Origin: Terriglobia bacterium
Lineage (GTDB): Bacteria > Acidobacteriota > Terriglobia > Terriglobales > Acidobacteriaceae
Reading direction: 5' to 3'
Assembly (NCBI GenBank): GCA_020073665.1
Contig: JAIQEU010000011.1
Location: forward strand, 124,001 to 188,000
DNA length: 64,000 nt
Program-made: the position numbers and the translations under genes
Notes under the pieces: model-generated
The model's input: the letters and a program-made list of their open reading frames with translations, nothing else
What the model was told of the DNA's origin: nothing
The model's database searches: none
Part shown: positions 17,583-26,687 of the stretch, piece by piece
How positions within the stretch are numbered: the stretch's first letter is position 1
How the letters are laid out: each line of letters opens with the position of its first letter

Positions 17583-19253
17583 TTAGGCCGATACTGCCGC
17601 GCCGGTGGCCGGCTTCGCGCTCACCGGCAACGCGATGGTGAACTTGCTGCCTTGTCCAGGAGCGCTGTCCACCTGGACCGCTCCCCCGTGGGCTTGCACA
17701 ATGTGCTGTACCAGGGCCAGGCCCAACCCGCTCCCCTTGGTGTTGTGGACCAGGGGATCGCCCACCCGGTAAAACTTCTCGAAAATCCTGGGCTGCTCCT
17801 GCGGAGGGATGCCGATGCCGTGATCGATTACCTCCAGCTTCACCGAGCCGTTGTCGCGATAGAGATTGACCCCGATGTACTTCCGGTCCTGCGAGTACTT
17901 GAGCGCGTTGTTCACCAGGTTGACCAGGGAGCGGGAGATGGCTTCACGGTCAACCCGCAGCAGGGGCACCTCGTCGATCTTTTCCTCGTAGGTGAACCCG
18001 TGCTGCTCGATCTGGTAGCGGTAGGACTCCAGCGTGTTGCGGACCAGTTCGCGCATGTCGGTTTCGCGGAAGTCGTATTCTTTGCGGCCGGCTTCGATGC
18101 GCGAAAAGTCGAGAATGTTGTTGATGAGCGCGGTAAGCCGCTCACTTTCCTTGCGAATGATCTGGTAATACTCCTGGTATTTCTCCGGGCTGTTAAGGCG
18201 CCCCATCTCCAGGGTTTCCGCATACAAGCGGATGAGAGAGAGCGGCGTGCGCAGCTCGTGCGACACGTTGGAAACAAAATCGGACTTCAGCTTGGCCAGC
18301 GCCATCTCCCGGCTTACGTTGCGGTAAGTGAGGAAGAGGCCGCCACCCAGCAACAGAGACAGACCGCCCAGAATCAGGAAGCTGGTGTGTACGAAATGAT
18401 TGCCCAGCGCTTCCAGGGTGGTTCCGCGCAACTTGATGGCCAGGGTAAGGCCCTGGAAGGGACCGTCCATGTTGCGCTCCACTTCCGGAGTGCCGCCATC
18501 CCAACCGGCACAAACCGCCAGGGGCTCATAGTCGCTTTTGGCATGGACCATCATGACCGCGGGGTTGCCCTCGCTTTGCGCCTCGGCCTGGTTCCGGCTC
18601 ATCACGGTATTCAGCATTTCCGGGAAGAACTGGTCGCGCAGGTATTCCGCTTCGAAGGTCGCGCCAGCGATCGCCACCTTCCCAGTATGTTCGTTGCGTA
18701 TCAAGAATATGGATGTGGTTTGAAACAGATGTCTGTCGCCCCGGCTTGGCCAGCTGACATCGAAGTAGTAGGGCATGCCCTTCTCTTGCATCTTGCCAAG
18801 CCGCTTCGCCATGTCATCGAAATCCATGGTCAGCCAGCCTTCGGTCATCTTTGAGATGTAGCCGGCTTCGGCCTGAAAGTTGGAATCTTGCTCCCGGTTG
18901 GGCTGCGACCGGAGCATCAGCCCATGACCGGGAATGAACATGTACACGTGGGCGATATAGGGATGGGCCGCGAGAATCTTGTCGAGCGTGGCGGTGCAAG
19001 CCTCTTCGGGATTGGGGAACTCGGCGCGAACATCATCGGACAGGTCGTACAGTTTGTGATCGAGTTGCTTCTCGGAGATGGCCAGGACCTGGCTGAAGTC
19101 GCGCTGAATCGCCGCTTCCACCGCCCGGTCGCGCTGGATGGATTTCAAATGCAAGGCGCTCAGCAGCACCAAAACGGCGGCCGGCAACACCACGGCGAGT
19201 TCCAGAGTCAGAATCAGCCGGGTTCGCTCGTTCCGAAACCATTTTGGTTTCAT
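17583..19253 (-). CDS. Membrane sensor histidine kinase
   Basis: This 556-residue kinase has one transmembrane helix at about 12-34, a periplasmic sensing domain of about 240 residues, a second helix near 290-312, and a cytoplasmic HisKA domain with phosphorylated His332 in SHELRTPLSLIR. The HATPase domain carries the N-box (LVNLVNNALKYS), the G1 box (VIDHGIGIP) and the G2 box (GSGLGLALV). AGGAGA precedes ATG 19253. The signal is unknown; the sensor region resembles a double-Cache-like extracytoplasmic domain only loosely. It heads the kinase-regulator-phosphatase-sigma operon. Confidence 0.93.
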   Translation of the reverse strand: MKPKWFRNERTRLILTLELAVVLPAAVLVLLSALHLKSIQRDRAVEAAIQRDFSQVLAISEKQLDHKLYDLSDDVRAEFPNPEEACTATLDKILAAHPYIAHVYMFIPGHGLMLRSQPNREQDSNFQAEAGYISKMTEGWLTMDFDDMAKRLGKMQEKGMPYYFDVSWPSRGDRHLFQTTSIFLIRNEHTGKVAIAGATFEAEYLRDQFFPEMLNTVMSRNQAEAQSEGNPAVMMVHAKSDYEPLAVCAGWDGGTPEVERNMDGPFQGLTLAIKLRGTTLEALGNHFVHTSFLILGGLSLLLGGGLFLTYRNVSREMALAKLKSDFVSNVSHELRTPLSLIRLYAETLEMGRLNSPEKYQEYYQIIRKESERLTALINNILDFSRIEAGRKEYDFRETDMRELVRNTLESYRYQIEQHGFTYEEKIDEVPLLRVDREAISRSLVNLVNNALKYSQDRKYIGVNLYRDNGSVKLEVIDHGIGIPPQEQPRIFEKFYRVGDPLVHNTKGSGLGLALVQHIVQAHGGAVQVDSAPGQGSKFTIALPVSAKPATGAAVSA

Positions 19254-19556
19254 ACTAGTCTCCTGATCCGAGCCGCGCTTGGATCAGCTCGACAGCAAAC
19301 ATAGTTGACCGAGACAGGGCCAGTGTCAAATAGGGGTAAAACGATGTAAAAAGTTGTGAACTCGTTGATAAGTAAGGTGCGAGGTGAATCTCGCGTCTTC
19401 GCTGCATCCTCTGAGTTGTTGCCGCCTTGAGCTGATTCGTATCAGGGCATCGCTTCAGCCATGCCGATCGTCGTGCTCCGTGATTGCGTCTTTAGGCGCA
19501 GCTACGCCTCTGCAGAGGATCGGCTTTCCTGACGACTGACGACGGATGACTGACGA
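19254..19556. other. Intergenic region upstream of the kinase operon, with heptanucleotide repeats at its left-gene boundary-distal end
   Basis: The first half should hold the promoter of the histidine kinase operon on the minus strand, but no convincing -35/-10 pair stands out. At 19528-19559 the repeat units CCTGACG, ACTGACG, ACGGATG, ACTGACG run directly into the stop codon of the TonB-family gene. No gene is supported. Confidence 0.6.
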
Positions 19557-20888
19557 CTATTGCGGAAGGCGGAAGTCCACGGTCACATAAGTCTGGGCTT
19601 CAACGGCCTGGCCGTTGAGCAGATACGGTTTGTAGCGCCACTGTTTCACCGCCTGGTAAGCAGCCTTTCCCAGCAGCAACGAACCGTGAACCAGCTTCAG
19701 GTCCCGAATACTGCCATCGCGCGAGATCAATGCCTGCAGAACCACGGGCCCCTGGAGCCCAGCGCGCAAGGCCTGTTCCGGGTAGCTCGGGTCTACCTTC
19801 TGCAGTATCAGCCTGCGGGCCAGGTCTTCGGGTACGCTGACTGGTTCCAGCGCGCCTAGCAAGGTCGGTGTAATGCGTGAGGCCACGTTGCGCACCGCGG
19901 TCGAGGCGTCGATCGGAGCCTTGAGGCTGTCCGGGATGCGCACCGCGGCAGTGGTGCTCACTTCGGGTTCCGCCGGAGGTTCGGGCTGGGGTTTCGCCAC
20001 CGGCTTGACAGCTGGTGGGTTCGCGGTGGCTTCGTTGTATCCGTACACCGGCGTGACCGTGATGCGGCGGTTGGAACGCTTGGCTTCGGGATCCGTCGCC
20101 TGGGCGAGTTCGGACAATTCTGCGCGGCTATCCGGTTTCGATCCCTGCAGCCAGCCTGCTGTCTTTTCCACGGCGCGCTCATAAATCCTGGTCACCGAAC
20201 TGGCCAGGGCCTCGCCCCGCGCGGGTTCACTGGAAACGTAGCCCACCGAGAAGAAAGCCACACCCAGCGCGACCGTCAGAAGCAGTTTGCCGGGACCGCG
20301 GGTACGCTTCGATTTCGCGCCTGCCGGCTGGGCCACGTAGGGCCATAGGGCGACCCGCCGCTGGGCGGCCGCGGGAACCGCCTCGGCGGTAGTCTTCAAC
20401 AGCGCGCTTGGGGGCGGGGATGCACTCGCGGCGGGGGTGGACCCGACCGCGGCCGTCGCGACCCGGGCCCGCGCATTTTGCGCAGGCTGGGCGGGCAACA
20501 ATCTCGGCAGCCAATTCTTCATCGCGCGCAAGAAATCGTCACAACTCAGCAACGCCAACTTGGCCTGGTCGGGAATGATCGGCTTTCCCAGCACCAGGTT
20601 GGCGCCGACCAGGCGCGCAGCAGCGTGCGCTTCCGGTGCGTTGGCGATGGCCATGGTGAAGGCGTTGCTGTTCAGCTTCAACTCGCGGGCGGTTTTCAGC
20701 AGGAAACTGGCTTCCACCCCGTCATCCCAGTCGGCGACGATTACGTCGTAGCTGCGGGTGGTGATCTTCTCGACGGCGTCAAAGATTTCGGTGCAGCGTA
20801 CGACCTGGAGTTCAAGCTCCTGGAGAGCCTGGGTCAGCCGGCGCGACGTCTCCTCGTCGGAGGAGAACAAGAGAGACTGAGGCGACAT
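19557..20888 (-). CDS. Receiver-like domain fused through a membrane segment to a TonB C-terminal domain
   Basis: This 443-residue hybrid starts with a CheY-like domain (about 1-120). Acidic VADWDDG sits at the phospho-acceptor strand and a conserved Lys in LVLGKPI. A Pro/Ala-rich linker leads to a transmembrane helix (LLLTVALGVAFFSVGYV, about residues 205-222). A periplasmic stretch and a TonB C-terminal domain follow (SYPEQALRAGLQGPVVLQALISRDG, VKQWRYKPY). TonB normally carries proton-motive energy to outer-membrane receptors and has no cytoplasmic receiver. ATG 20888 begins the receiver strand; the open frame extends to 20999 without similarity. No ExbB/ExbD genes are adjacent. Confidence 0.8.
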   Translation of the reverse strand: MSPQSLLFSSDEETSRRLTQALQELELQVVRCTEIFDAVEKITTRSYDVIVADWDDGVEASFLLKTARELKLNSNAFTMAIANAPEAHAAARLVGANLVLGKPIIPDQAKLALLSCDDFLRAMKNWLPRLLPAQPAQNARARVATAAVGSTPAASASPPPSALLKTTAEAVPAAAQRRVALWPYVAQPAGAKSKRTRGPGKLLLTVALGVAFFSVGYVSSEPARGEALASSVTRIYERAVEKTAGWLQGSKPDSRAELSELAQATDPEAKRSNRRITVTPVYGYNEATANPPAVKPVAKPQPEPPAEPEVSTTAAVRIPDSLKAPIDASTAVRNVASRITPTLLGALEPVSVPEDLARRLILQKVDPSYPEQALRAGLQGPVVLQALISRDGSIRDLKLVHGSLLLGKAAYQAVKQWRYKPYLLNGQAVEAQTYVTVDFRLPQ

Positions 20889-21026
20889 AGAACTAAGGAT
20901 AGGCGCGGGTTTGGGTGGGCAACAAGTTACGGACTGCCGAGAGGTCATGCGGCAGAGGGCCAGGTAACTGGTTACCGGATTACCTGACCGGTGGGACATG
21001 GACCAGGGGGCTGGAGCCAGTGCTCA

Positions 21027-21093
21027 GTAGTCAGGAAAATCCAAGGCCGGCTTCCTGACTCCTGACTACCGACTCCTGACTGCTTGCTGCTGG
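21027..21093. repeat. Degenerate heptanucleotide repeats spanning the stop codon of the hydrogenase protease gene
   Basis: Units TTCCTGA, CTCCTGA, CTACCGA, CTCCTGA, CTGCTTG, CTGCTGG run from 21052 to 21093 and include the stop codon complement at 21066-21068. GTAGTCAGGA at 21027-21036 is the exact reverse complement of TCCTGACTAC at 21060-21069, so the block can fold into a hairpin. The organisation resembles the 10491-10607 element. Confidence 0.7.
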
Positions 21094-21536
21094 CCAAGAT
21101 GCTGAACCAATTGTCCAACCAGGGCGGTCAAGCGTGGCAGCCCGGCGGCAACCGGAGGGGAGAGGTTTTCGCCATGATCAAAGTTTTGGCCGCACAGAGA
21201 GACCAGGAAAGCGCGTGGGCTGGTGCCAAAGAGCAGTTGCGACAACGCCAAAACCGCGGCGGGCGAAAGCTGGTGCGAAAAGCCCGCCCCTGACGCTTGT
21301 GGAGTCACCGGCACGCAACTGAGTTCACCGGGCTCTCCTTCGCGCGAAGCGTCAATAAAGAAGACCGTCGCCGCCTGGCTTAGCGGACCGGCCAGCTCCG
21401 GGGTGAGCTGGTGCCGGGCGAGGATGTCCACGTCTGCCGAGGACAAGGTGCGCGACAGCTCTTCCGCCGCGCGCCATCCCAAACCATCATCCGAGCGCAG
21501 CGGATTTCCGTAGCCGAGGATCAAGATGCGGGCCAT
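21066..21536 (-). CDS. hoxW: [NiFe] hydrogenase maturation endopeptidase (HoxW/HycI-type)
   Basis: This 156-residue protease cleaves the C-terminal extension of the hydrogenase large subunit after nickel insertion. The signature ILGYGNPLRSDDGLGWRAAEEL holds the first nickel-sensing acidic residue. FFIDASREGEPGE contains the second Asp, and FDHGENLSP the conserved His. ATG 21536 is preferred (AAAGGA upstream); an in-frame ATG at 21563 would overlap hoxH. It is the last gene of the hox operon, next to its substrate HoxH. The last codons lie inside a heptanucleotide repeat, so the C-terminal QQQAVRSR may be repeat-derived. Confidence 0.9.
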   Translation of the reverse strand: MARILILGYGNPLRSDDGLGWRAAEELSRTLSSADVDILARHQLTPELAGPLSQAATVFFIDASREGEPGELSCVPVTPQASGAGFSHQLSPAAVLALSQLLFGTSPRAFLVSLCGQNFDHGENLSPPVAAGLPRLTALVGQLVQHLGQQQAVRSR

Positions 21537-21559
21537 GCCGTCGTCCTTTGTCAGCGGTG

Positions 21560-22987
21560 TCAACCTCGAACCACCTCATCCAAAACTTCGCCAGCGGCAT
21601 TGAGCAGTTGAACCTGGAGCGCCATCTGGCCGGCCGCGTGGGTGGAACAGCTCAGGCACGGGTCATAGCAGCGGATCACAGCTTCCACCCGGTTCAGCAT
21701 GCCCGGCGCGAGGCGCTCGCCGTGAACGAAGTGTTTTGCCACCTGCAGAATGCTCTTGTTCATGGCGATGTTGTTGTGCCCGGTGGCGATGATCAGGTTG
21801 GCCCAGCGGATCAGCCCCTGCTCGTCGATCTTATAGTGATGGAACAGCGTGCCCCGCGGCGCTTCCGCCGCGCCGACCCCTTCCAACGCGTTGGGCCGGG
21901 CAAAGGCGCGCACATGCTTGGAAAGGATTTCCGGATCGGTCAGGAGCTGCTGCATGCGTTCCACGCAATAAAGAATCTCGATCAGGCGCGCGTGGTGGTA
22001 GTGGAACGAACTGAGCACCGCGGTGCGCTGCAGTTCGTGGAACTCTGCCAGCTCCTGGTCGGCCCGCGGAGTGCCGCAACGGTCCGCCACATTTACCCGG
22101 GCCAGCGGTCCCACGCGGTAGATGCCATCGGGAAAGCCCTTGGGCTTGTAATAGGTCGATTTCAGGTAGCTCCAGCTCTCCACCTTTTCGCCAAGGTAGT
22201 CCGCGTAGCGGGCGGGATCCAAACCGTCGGCAACCACGTCCCCGGCGGCATTTGCCATCCGGATCTTGCCGTCGTAGAAGGTCAACCCGCCATCCTCTTT
22301 CACGATGCCCATGAACAAAGTGGGGAAGTTGCCGAAGCTGGCGATTTCCTCCCGGAACTGCTCGGTGGTGCCTTTGAACCACTCCATGGTGCGCTCGGCG
22401 ATGGCCAAAGCCTCGGGAAGCGAAGCCAGGATGGCATCGCGATTCTGCACCGTCAGCGGTTCGCTTACGCCGCCGGGAACAATCCAGGCGGGATGAATCC
22501 GTTTGCCGCCCAGGCGCTCGATGATCTGCTGGCCAAACTGCCGCAGCCGGATGCCATCGCGCGCCAGGCTGGGGTTTTTGGCCAGAACGCCGAAGAGGTT
22601 GCTGCTGGCGGGATCGGCATCCATGCCCAGGAGCAAGTCGGGGGAGGAAAGATAAAACAAGCTGAGGGCGTGCGACTGCACCACCTGGGCCAGGCCGAAA
22701 ATCCGCCGCAACTTGTCGGCGGTAGGCGGAATGCGCACCGCCAGCAAGGCATCGCAAGCCTTGGCCGAGGCGATCAGGTGGCTCACCGGGCAAATGCCGC
22801 AGATGCGCGCCATCAGCGACGGCATCTCGGAAAACGGTCGGCCTTCGCAGAATTTCTCGAATCCCCGGAACTGGGTCACATGGAAGTGGGCATCTTCCAC
22901 GCGTCCCTGCTCGTTGAGGTGCAGCGTGATCTTGGCATGTCCTTCGATGCGGGTGACCGGGTCGATAACGATGGTCCTTCGCTCCAC
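21560..22987 (-). CDS. hoxH: Cytosolic bidirectional [NiFe] hydrogenase large subunit HoxH
   Basis: The 475-residue catalytic subunit carries the NiFe(CN)2CO centre. Both cysteine pairs are present: C63/C66 in [10 protein letters not shown] and C444/C447 in DPCLSCSTH. The C-terminal 25 residues after His450 (beginning AAGQMALQ) are the extension removed by the maturation protease encoded immediately downstream. Length and motifs fit group 3d NAD-reducing hydrogenases. HoxH pairs with HoxY and receives or donates electrons through HoxFUE. The gene starts 16 bases after hoxY. Confidence 0.97.
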   Translation of the reverse strand: MERRTIVIDPVTRIEGHAKITLHLNEQGRVEDAHFHVTQFRGFEKFCEGRPFSEMPSLMARICGICPVSHLIASAKACDALLAVRIPPTADKLRRIFGLAQVVQSHALSLFYLSSPDLLLGMDADPASSNLFGVLAKNPSLARDGIRLRQFGQQIIERLGGKRIHPAWIVPGGVSEPLTVQNRDAILASLPEALAIAERTMEWFKGTTEQFREEIASFGNFPTLFMGIVKEDGGLTFYDGKIRMANAAGDVVADGLDPARYADYLGEKVESWSYLKSTYYKPKGFPDGIYRVGPLARVNVADRCGTPRADQELAEFHELQRTAVLSSFHYHHARLIEILYCVERMQQLLTDPEILSKHVRAFARPNALEGVGAAEAPRGTLFHHYKIDEQGLIRWANLIIATGHNNIAMNKSILQVAKHFVHGERLAPGMLNRVEAVIRCYDPCLSCSTHAAGQMALQVQLLNAAGEVLDEVVRG

Positions 22988-23003
22988 TGCGGCTCCTAAC
23001 CTT

Positions 23004-23528
23004 CTAAGCTCCGAAACGCGTCTTGGCGCTCAACTCGGGGATGCGGCCTTCGAGTAGTTCGCTAACCGCATAGAAAATGACATCCGCCGAGGGCGGGCAG
23101 CCGGGAACAAACACGTCCACCGGAACAATTTCATGCACCGGCCGCGAGTAAGGCAACAGCGGCGGTATTACCTGGTTGGGAATCCCCGGGTCAAAGGTCA
23201 CGTTTTCGCGGTAGGCGCGGTCGTACACTTCGCTGGTGAGGAACGGATTCCGCATGCCCGGGACGTTTGCGGTCACGGCGCAATCTCCCAGTGAAACCAG
23301 GATGCGGGTGCGCTCGCGGACCATCCTTATTTTGTGCAGGTCTTCTTCGTTGCTGACTGCCCCTTCGACCAGGGTGATGTCCACGTCTTCGGGGAAAATC
23401 TTGTTGTCCACCAGCGGGCTGTACACCAGGTCCGCCTTCTCGGCGACCGCGAGCAAGCGCTCATCCAGATCGAGAAGAGACATGTGGCATCCCGAACAGC
23501 CATCCAGCCACACTGTTGCCAGGCGCAT
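23004..23528 (-). CDS. hoxY: [NiFe] hydrogenase small subunit HoxY
   Basis: This 174-residue small subunit relays electrons from the NiFe site through one proximal [4Fe-4S] cluster. Ligands are visible in [17 protein letters not shown] and VPGCPPSAD. Group 3d small subunits are short and lack the medial and distal cluster domains, as here. ATG 23528 starts [13 protein letters not shown] and follows GAGTGAG. The frame is open to 23651, but that upstream part lies inside hoxU. Spacing to hoxU is five bases and to hoxH sixteen. Confidence 0.96.
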   Translation of the reverse strand: MRLATVWLDGCSGCHMSLLDLDERLLAVAEKADLVYSPLVDNKIFPEDVDITLVEGAVSNEEDLHKIRMVRERTRILVSLGDCAVTANVPGMRNPFLTSEVYDRAYRENVTFDPGIPNQVIPPLLPYSRPVHEIVPVDVFVPGCPPSADVIFYAVSELLEGRIPELSAKTRFGA

Positions 23529-23533
23529 CTTAC

Positions 23534-24256
23534 TCACTCCCGGTCCTCCCTCATCAGCGTCAGGTAGGGCAGGAATTGCCGCCGCTTGAGCATCTCGGCG
23601 ACGGACCTTCCCTTTTCCGACAGCGCCCCGGTGGGGCAAACGTGCACACACTTGCCGCAGCCGGTGCAGCTTTCCGAAGATCCCCAGGGCTGGTTCAGGT
23701 CGGTAATGACCAGGGCGTCAATGCCGCGGCCCATGATGTCCCAGGTATGCGCCCCTTCAATCTCCTCGCACACGCGCACACAGCGGCTGCACAGGATGCA
23801 GCGGTTGTGGTCCACGATGAAGCGCTCGTGCGACGCATCCACCGCGACCACGGGATAGCGGTAGGGAAAGTGCACGTGGGTGATACCGAGCTTCTGCGCC
23901 AGGCTCTGCAGTTCGCAGTGGGCATTGGACACGCACACTGAGCAGATATGGTTGCGCTCGGTAAACAGCAGTTCCAGAATGGCCTTGCGATAGCCGTCCA
24001 GGCGCTCCGAAGAAGTCGTCACTTCCATGCCTTCTTCCACCCGGGTCACACAGGCCGGCAGCAGGCGATTGGAGCCCTTCACTTCCACCAGGCACAGGCG
24101 GCAGGCGCCGACCGTGCTCAGCCCCTTCAGTTCGCACAGGCGGGGAATGAAGATGTTGTTCTGGCGCGCCACCTCGAGGATGGTCTCTTCCGGACGGGCG
24201 GTTACGTCGCGACCGTCAATCTTGAGGGTTTTGATATTGGCCGCGGGGCGGTTCAT
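23534..24256 (-). CDS. hoxU: Hydrogenase diaphorase iron-sulfur subunit HoxU
   Basis: The 240-residue NuoG-like protein links the hydrogenase to the NADH-oxidising module. It has an N-terminal [2Fe-2S] domain ([15 protein letters not shown], later LLPAC), a His/Cys [4Fe-4S] motif ([13 protein letters not shown]), and two ferredoxin clusters ([11 protein letters not shown] and [12 protein letters not shown]). Its ATG overlaps the hoxF stop by four bases (ATGA), implying coupled translation. The product is cytoplasmic. Confidence 0.96.
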   Translation of the reverse strand: MNRPAANIKTLKIDGRDVTARPEETILEVARQNNIFIPRLCELKGLSTVGACRLCLVEVKGSNRLLPACVTRVEEGMEVTTSSERLDGYRKAILELLFTERNHICSVCVSNAHCELQSLAQKLGITHVHFPYRYPVVAVDASHERFIVDHNRCILCSRCVRVCEEIEGAHTWDIMGRGIDALVITDLNQPWGSSESCTGCGKCVHVCPTGALSEKGRSVAEMLKRRQFLPYLTLMREDRE

Positions 24257-25899
24257 GCCGGCTCCTCGCTGTTTCTATGATTGCCGCAGACGCCCGCCGG
24301 GCATCTGCGCTCTTCTACATGGGCTTTGTATTCATCGGCAAACGAGCGCATGGTGCTGATTACGGGATTGGGGGCGGATTGGCCCAGCCCACACAAGCTG
24401 GTGTTCTTCAGCAAATCGCACAGCTCAGTCAGTAAGGCCACATCCTTCGGAGTCCCTTCAAGCTGAGTGATGGATTCGAGAAGCCGGTGCATCTGATAAG
24501 TACCGACGCGGCAGGGGACGCACTTGCCGCAGGATTCGGTCATGCAGAAATCCATGAAGTACTTGGCCACATCCACCATGCACGAACTTTCGTCCATCAC
24601 GATCATGCCGCCCGACCCCATGATTGAGCCGGCGCGGGCCAGCGATTCGTAATCCACCGGCATGTCGAGCAACTCAGCGGGCAAGCATCCGCCGGAGGGT
24701 CCGCCGGTCTGCACCGCTTTGAACTTTCGGCCTTCGGGAATGCCGCCACCGATCTCGAAAACGATTTCGCGCAGCGTGACGCCCATGGGCACTTCCACCA
24801 GTCCGGTGTTCTGGACCCGTCCGGCCAGCGCGAATACTTTGGTGCCTTTGCTCTTCTCGGTACCGATCTTGGCGTACCAGTCGCCGCCGTTGCGGATGAT
24901 CGGTGAAATATTGGCAAAGGTCTCCACGTTATTGATCAGGGTGGGCTCGCCGAACAGGCCTTCCTGCGCGGGATAGGGTGGCCGCGGACGGGGAGTGCCG
25001 CGCTTGCCTTCGACCGAGGCGATGAGCGCGGTTTCTTCTCCGCACACAAAGGCGCCGGCTCCCAGCCGCAGATCAATGCGGAAACTGAAACGTGTGCCGC
25101 AGATGCTGGTGCCCAGCAGGCCCATCCGCTCCGCCTGGCGGATGGCGGTGCGCAGCCGCTTGATGGCCAGCGGATATTCCGCGCGGACGTAGATGAATCC
25201 CTCGGACGCACCCACCGCGTAAGCGGCAATCAGCATGCCTTCGAGCACCCGGTGGGGATCGCTCTCCAGCACGCTGCGATCCATGAAGGCACCGGGGTCG
25301 CCTTCATCGGCGTTGCAAATGATGAACTTTGCAGGGCCCGCCGCTTTCGCCACCGTGCTCCACTTCAGGCCGGTGGGATATCCGGCGCCGCCGCGTCCCC
25401 GCAGCCCGCTCTTGACCACTTCCTGGATCACTTCGGGCGGGGTCATCTCGGTGAGCACCTTGATCAGCGCTCCGTATCCCAAGCTGCCGATGTAGTCCTC
25501 GATACGTTCCGCGTCGATGATGCCCGAGTTCTCCAGGACGATTTTCTTTTGCCGCTGGAAGAAGGGAACGTCCGTGGGGCACAGCAGGCGCTCGATCGGG
25601 GAGCTTTCTACGCTGTCGAGAATCTCGGGTGCGTCCGCCGCGGTGACGCCCTTGTACATGGTGCCGTTGTCGGTGGAGACCAGTGGCCCCTCGGCGCATA
25701 ATCCCATGCAGCCGACGCCCTTGGTCTGGCAGCGGCCTTCCCAGCCGCGGCGTGTGATGTCTTTGTCCAGCGCGTCCTTCACCGACTGGCTTTGGCAGGA
25801 GAGGCATCCGGCGGCGACGCAGACGTTCACACGATGCGCAAACTTACCCTGTGCTTCGTGCTCCGATTCGGATATTTGCTCCAGTTCCTCGGGTGTCAT
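24253..25899 (-). CDS. hoxF: Hydrogenase diaphorase NADH-binding subunit HoxF
   Basis: The 548-residue NuoF-like flavoprotein holds FMN, NAD(H) and a [4Fe-4S] cluster. An N-terminal thioredoxin-like [2Fe-2S] segment ([18 protein letters not shown]) precedes the NADH/FMN core ([31 protein letters not shown]). The C-terminal cluster motif is [15 protein letters not shown] with a later Cys in TSLCGLG. The ATG at 25899 overlaps the hoxE stop in an ATGA arrangement and is preferred over 25911. A Cys pair remains in the C-terminal [11 protein letters not shown] tail. Confidence 0.96.
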   Translation of the reverse strand: MTPEELEQISESEHEAQGKFAHRVNVCVAAGCLSCQSQSVKDALDKDITRRGWEGRCQTKGVGCMGLCAEGPLVSTDNGTMYKGVTAADAPEILDSVESSPIERLLCPTDVPFFQRQKKIVLENSGIIDAERIEDYIGSLGYGALIKVLTEMTPPEVIQEVVKSGLRGRGGAGYPTGLKWSTVAKAAGPAKFIICNADEGDPGAFMDRSVLESDPHRVLEGMLIAAYAVGASEGFIYVRAEYPLAIKRLRTAIRQAERMGLLGTSICGTRFSFRIDLRLGAGAFVCGEETALIASVEGKRGTPRPRPPYPAQEGLFGEPTLINNVETFANISPIIRNGGDWYAKIGTEKSKGTKVFALAGRVQNTGLVEVPMGVTLREIVFEIGGGIPEGRKFKAVQTGGPSGGCLPAELLDMPVDYESLARAGSIMGSGGMIVMDESSCMVDVAKYFMDFCMTESCGKCVPCRVGTYQMHRLLESITQLEGTPKDVALLTELCDLLKNTSLCGLGQSAPNPVISTMRSFADEYKAHVEERRCPAGVCGNHRNSEEPA

Positions 25900-26408
25900 G
25901 GCGTCTTCCACTGCGCCAGGTGCTCGCGCATGCCATGGGGAGTGACTTTGCCGGCCACTTCGCGGTCATAAACCACGGCTGGCGCCAGGCCACAGGAACC
26001 CAGGCAGCGGGCGGTGAGCACCGACACTTTGCCGTCGGAGGTGGTCTCGCCGGGCTTTACCCCGAGGTCGCGTTTCACGGTGTCCAGCAACTGGGGAGCT
26101 CCCTTGATGTAGCAAGCCGTTCCCATGCACACCACGCACGTGTGTTCCCCGGCTGGTTTCAGGGTGAAGAAGTGATAGAAGGTCGCCACGCCGTAGGCGC
26201 GGCTCAGCGGTACCCGCAGGGAGGTGGCTACGTAGCGCAATGCCTCCTCGTCTAGATAGCCGTAGGCTTCCTGGACGGTGTGCAGGGTTTCGATGAGACC
26301 GCGAGGATGCTGACCCAGGCGGCGCATGGTGGCATCCACCAGACGCCAGCGCTTGTCCTGGTTGGGCGGGGCAGGTTTGGCAAAGTCGCTTAACGCGCCG
26401 GTAGCCAT
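25896..26408 (-). CDS. hoxE: Hydrogenase diaphorase subunit HoxE (NuoE-like)
   Basis: The 170-residue thioredoxin-fold [2Fe-2S] protein is the first gene of the hox operon. Cluster ligands lie in [15 protein letters not shown] and in CLGSCGLAP. Its presence makes the complex the five-subunit HoxEFUYH form known from cyanobacteria and other group 3d systems. GAGGAGGG immediately precedes ATG 26408. The hox promoter region lies about 100 bases upstream. Confidence 0.95.
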   Translation of the reverse strand: MATGALSDFAKPAPPNQDKRWRLVDATMRRLGQHPRGLIETLHTVQEAYGYLDEEALRYVATSLRVPLSRAYGVATFYHFFTLKPAGEHTCVVCMGTACYIKGAPQLLDTVKRDLGVKPGETTSDGKVSVLTARCLGSCGLAPAVVYDREVAGKVTPHGMREHLAQWKTP

Positions 26409-26479
26409 GTCCCTCCTCTTCTTCTTCCTCCAAGTTTCGGAAGCAATGCTCCCAAAATCAGGGAAATTGGACCAACAAC

Positions 26480-26524
26480 TCAGTTTAGGAGTCGTTCTTG
26501 TAGGCGGATGTGATGACAGTCACT
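26480..26524 (-). promoter_or_regulatory. Predicted class II CRP/FNR-type promoter of the hox operon
   Basis: On the minus strand AGTGACTGTCATCACA (26524-26509) matches the CRP-type palindrome TGTGA-N6-TCACA in nine of ten positions. The -10-like hexamer TAAACT (26487-26482) starts 29.5 bases from the palindrome centre. This puts transcription near 26475, 41.5 bases from the centre, the class II activation geometry. The hoxE ATG is at 26408. The hyp promoter has the same layout. Confidence 0.6.
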
Positions 26525-26615
26525 GGGCTAGGTGTAAATGCGCACTTGTGACCCGCTTTTGCTACCTTCGTAACGTGAGCGGAGCCGATGTGCCGGTGAT
26601 GAAACTCCGATTTCC

Positions 26616-26638
26616 GAAAACTAGCGCCTGAAGGCGCT
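26616..26638 (-). terminator. Weak intrinsic terminator after hypB
   Basis: AGCGCC-TTCA-GGCGCT on the minus strand (26638-26623) is followed by AGUUUUC. It lies about 50 bases past the hypB stop codon and separates the hyp and hox transcription units. Confidence 0.45.
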
Positions 26639-26687
26639 CTCACAACCCAGCCTCTGCGTCATGCCTGAAGGCCTGCCCTGATACGAA

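Noticed and set aside
21548-22999. 483-codon plus-strand open frame
   Set aside because: Lies exactly antisense to hoxH, whose motifs are unambiguous; the shadow frame comes from high G+C codon bias.
26509-26524. FNR-type site (TTGAT-N4-ATCAA) for the hox operon
   Set aside because: The half-sites are GTGA/TCAC with a six-base spacer, which fits CRP-like rather than classical FNR recognition; the regulator itself remains unidentified.
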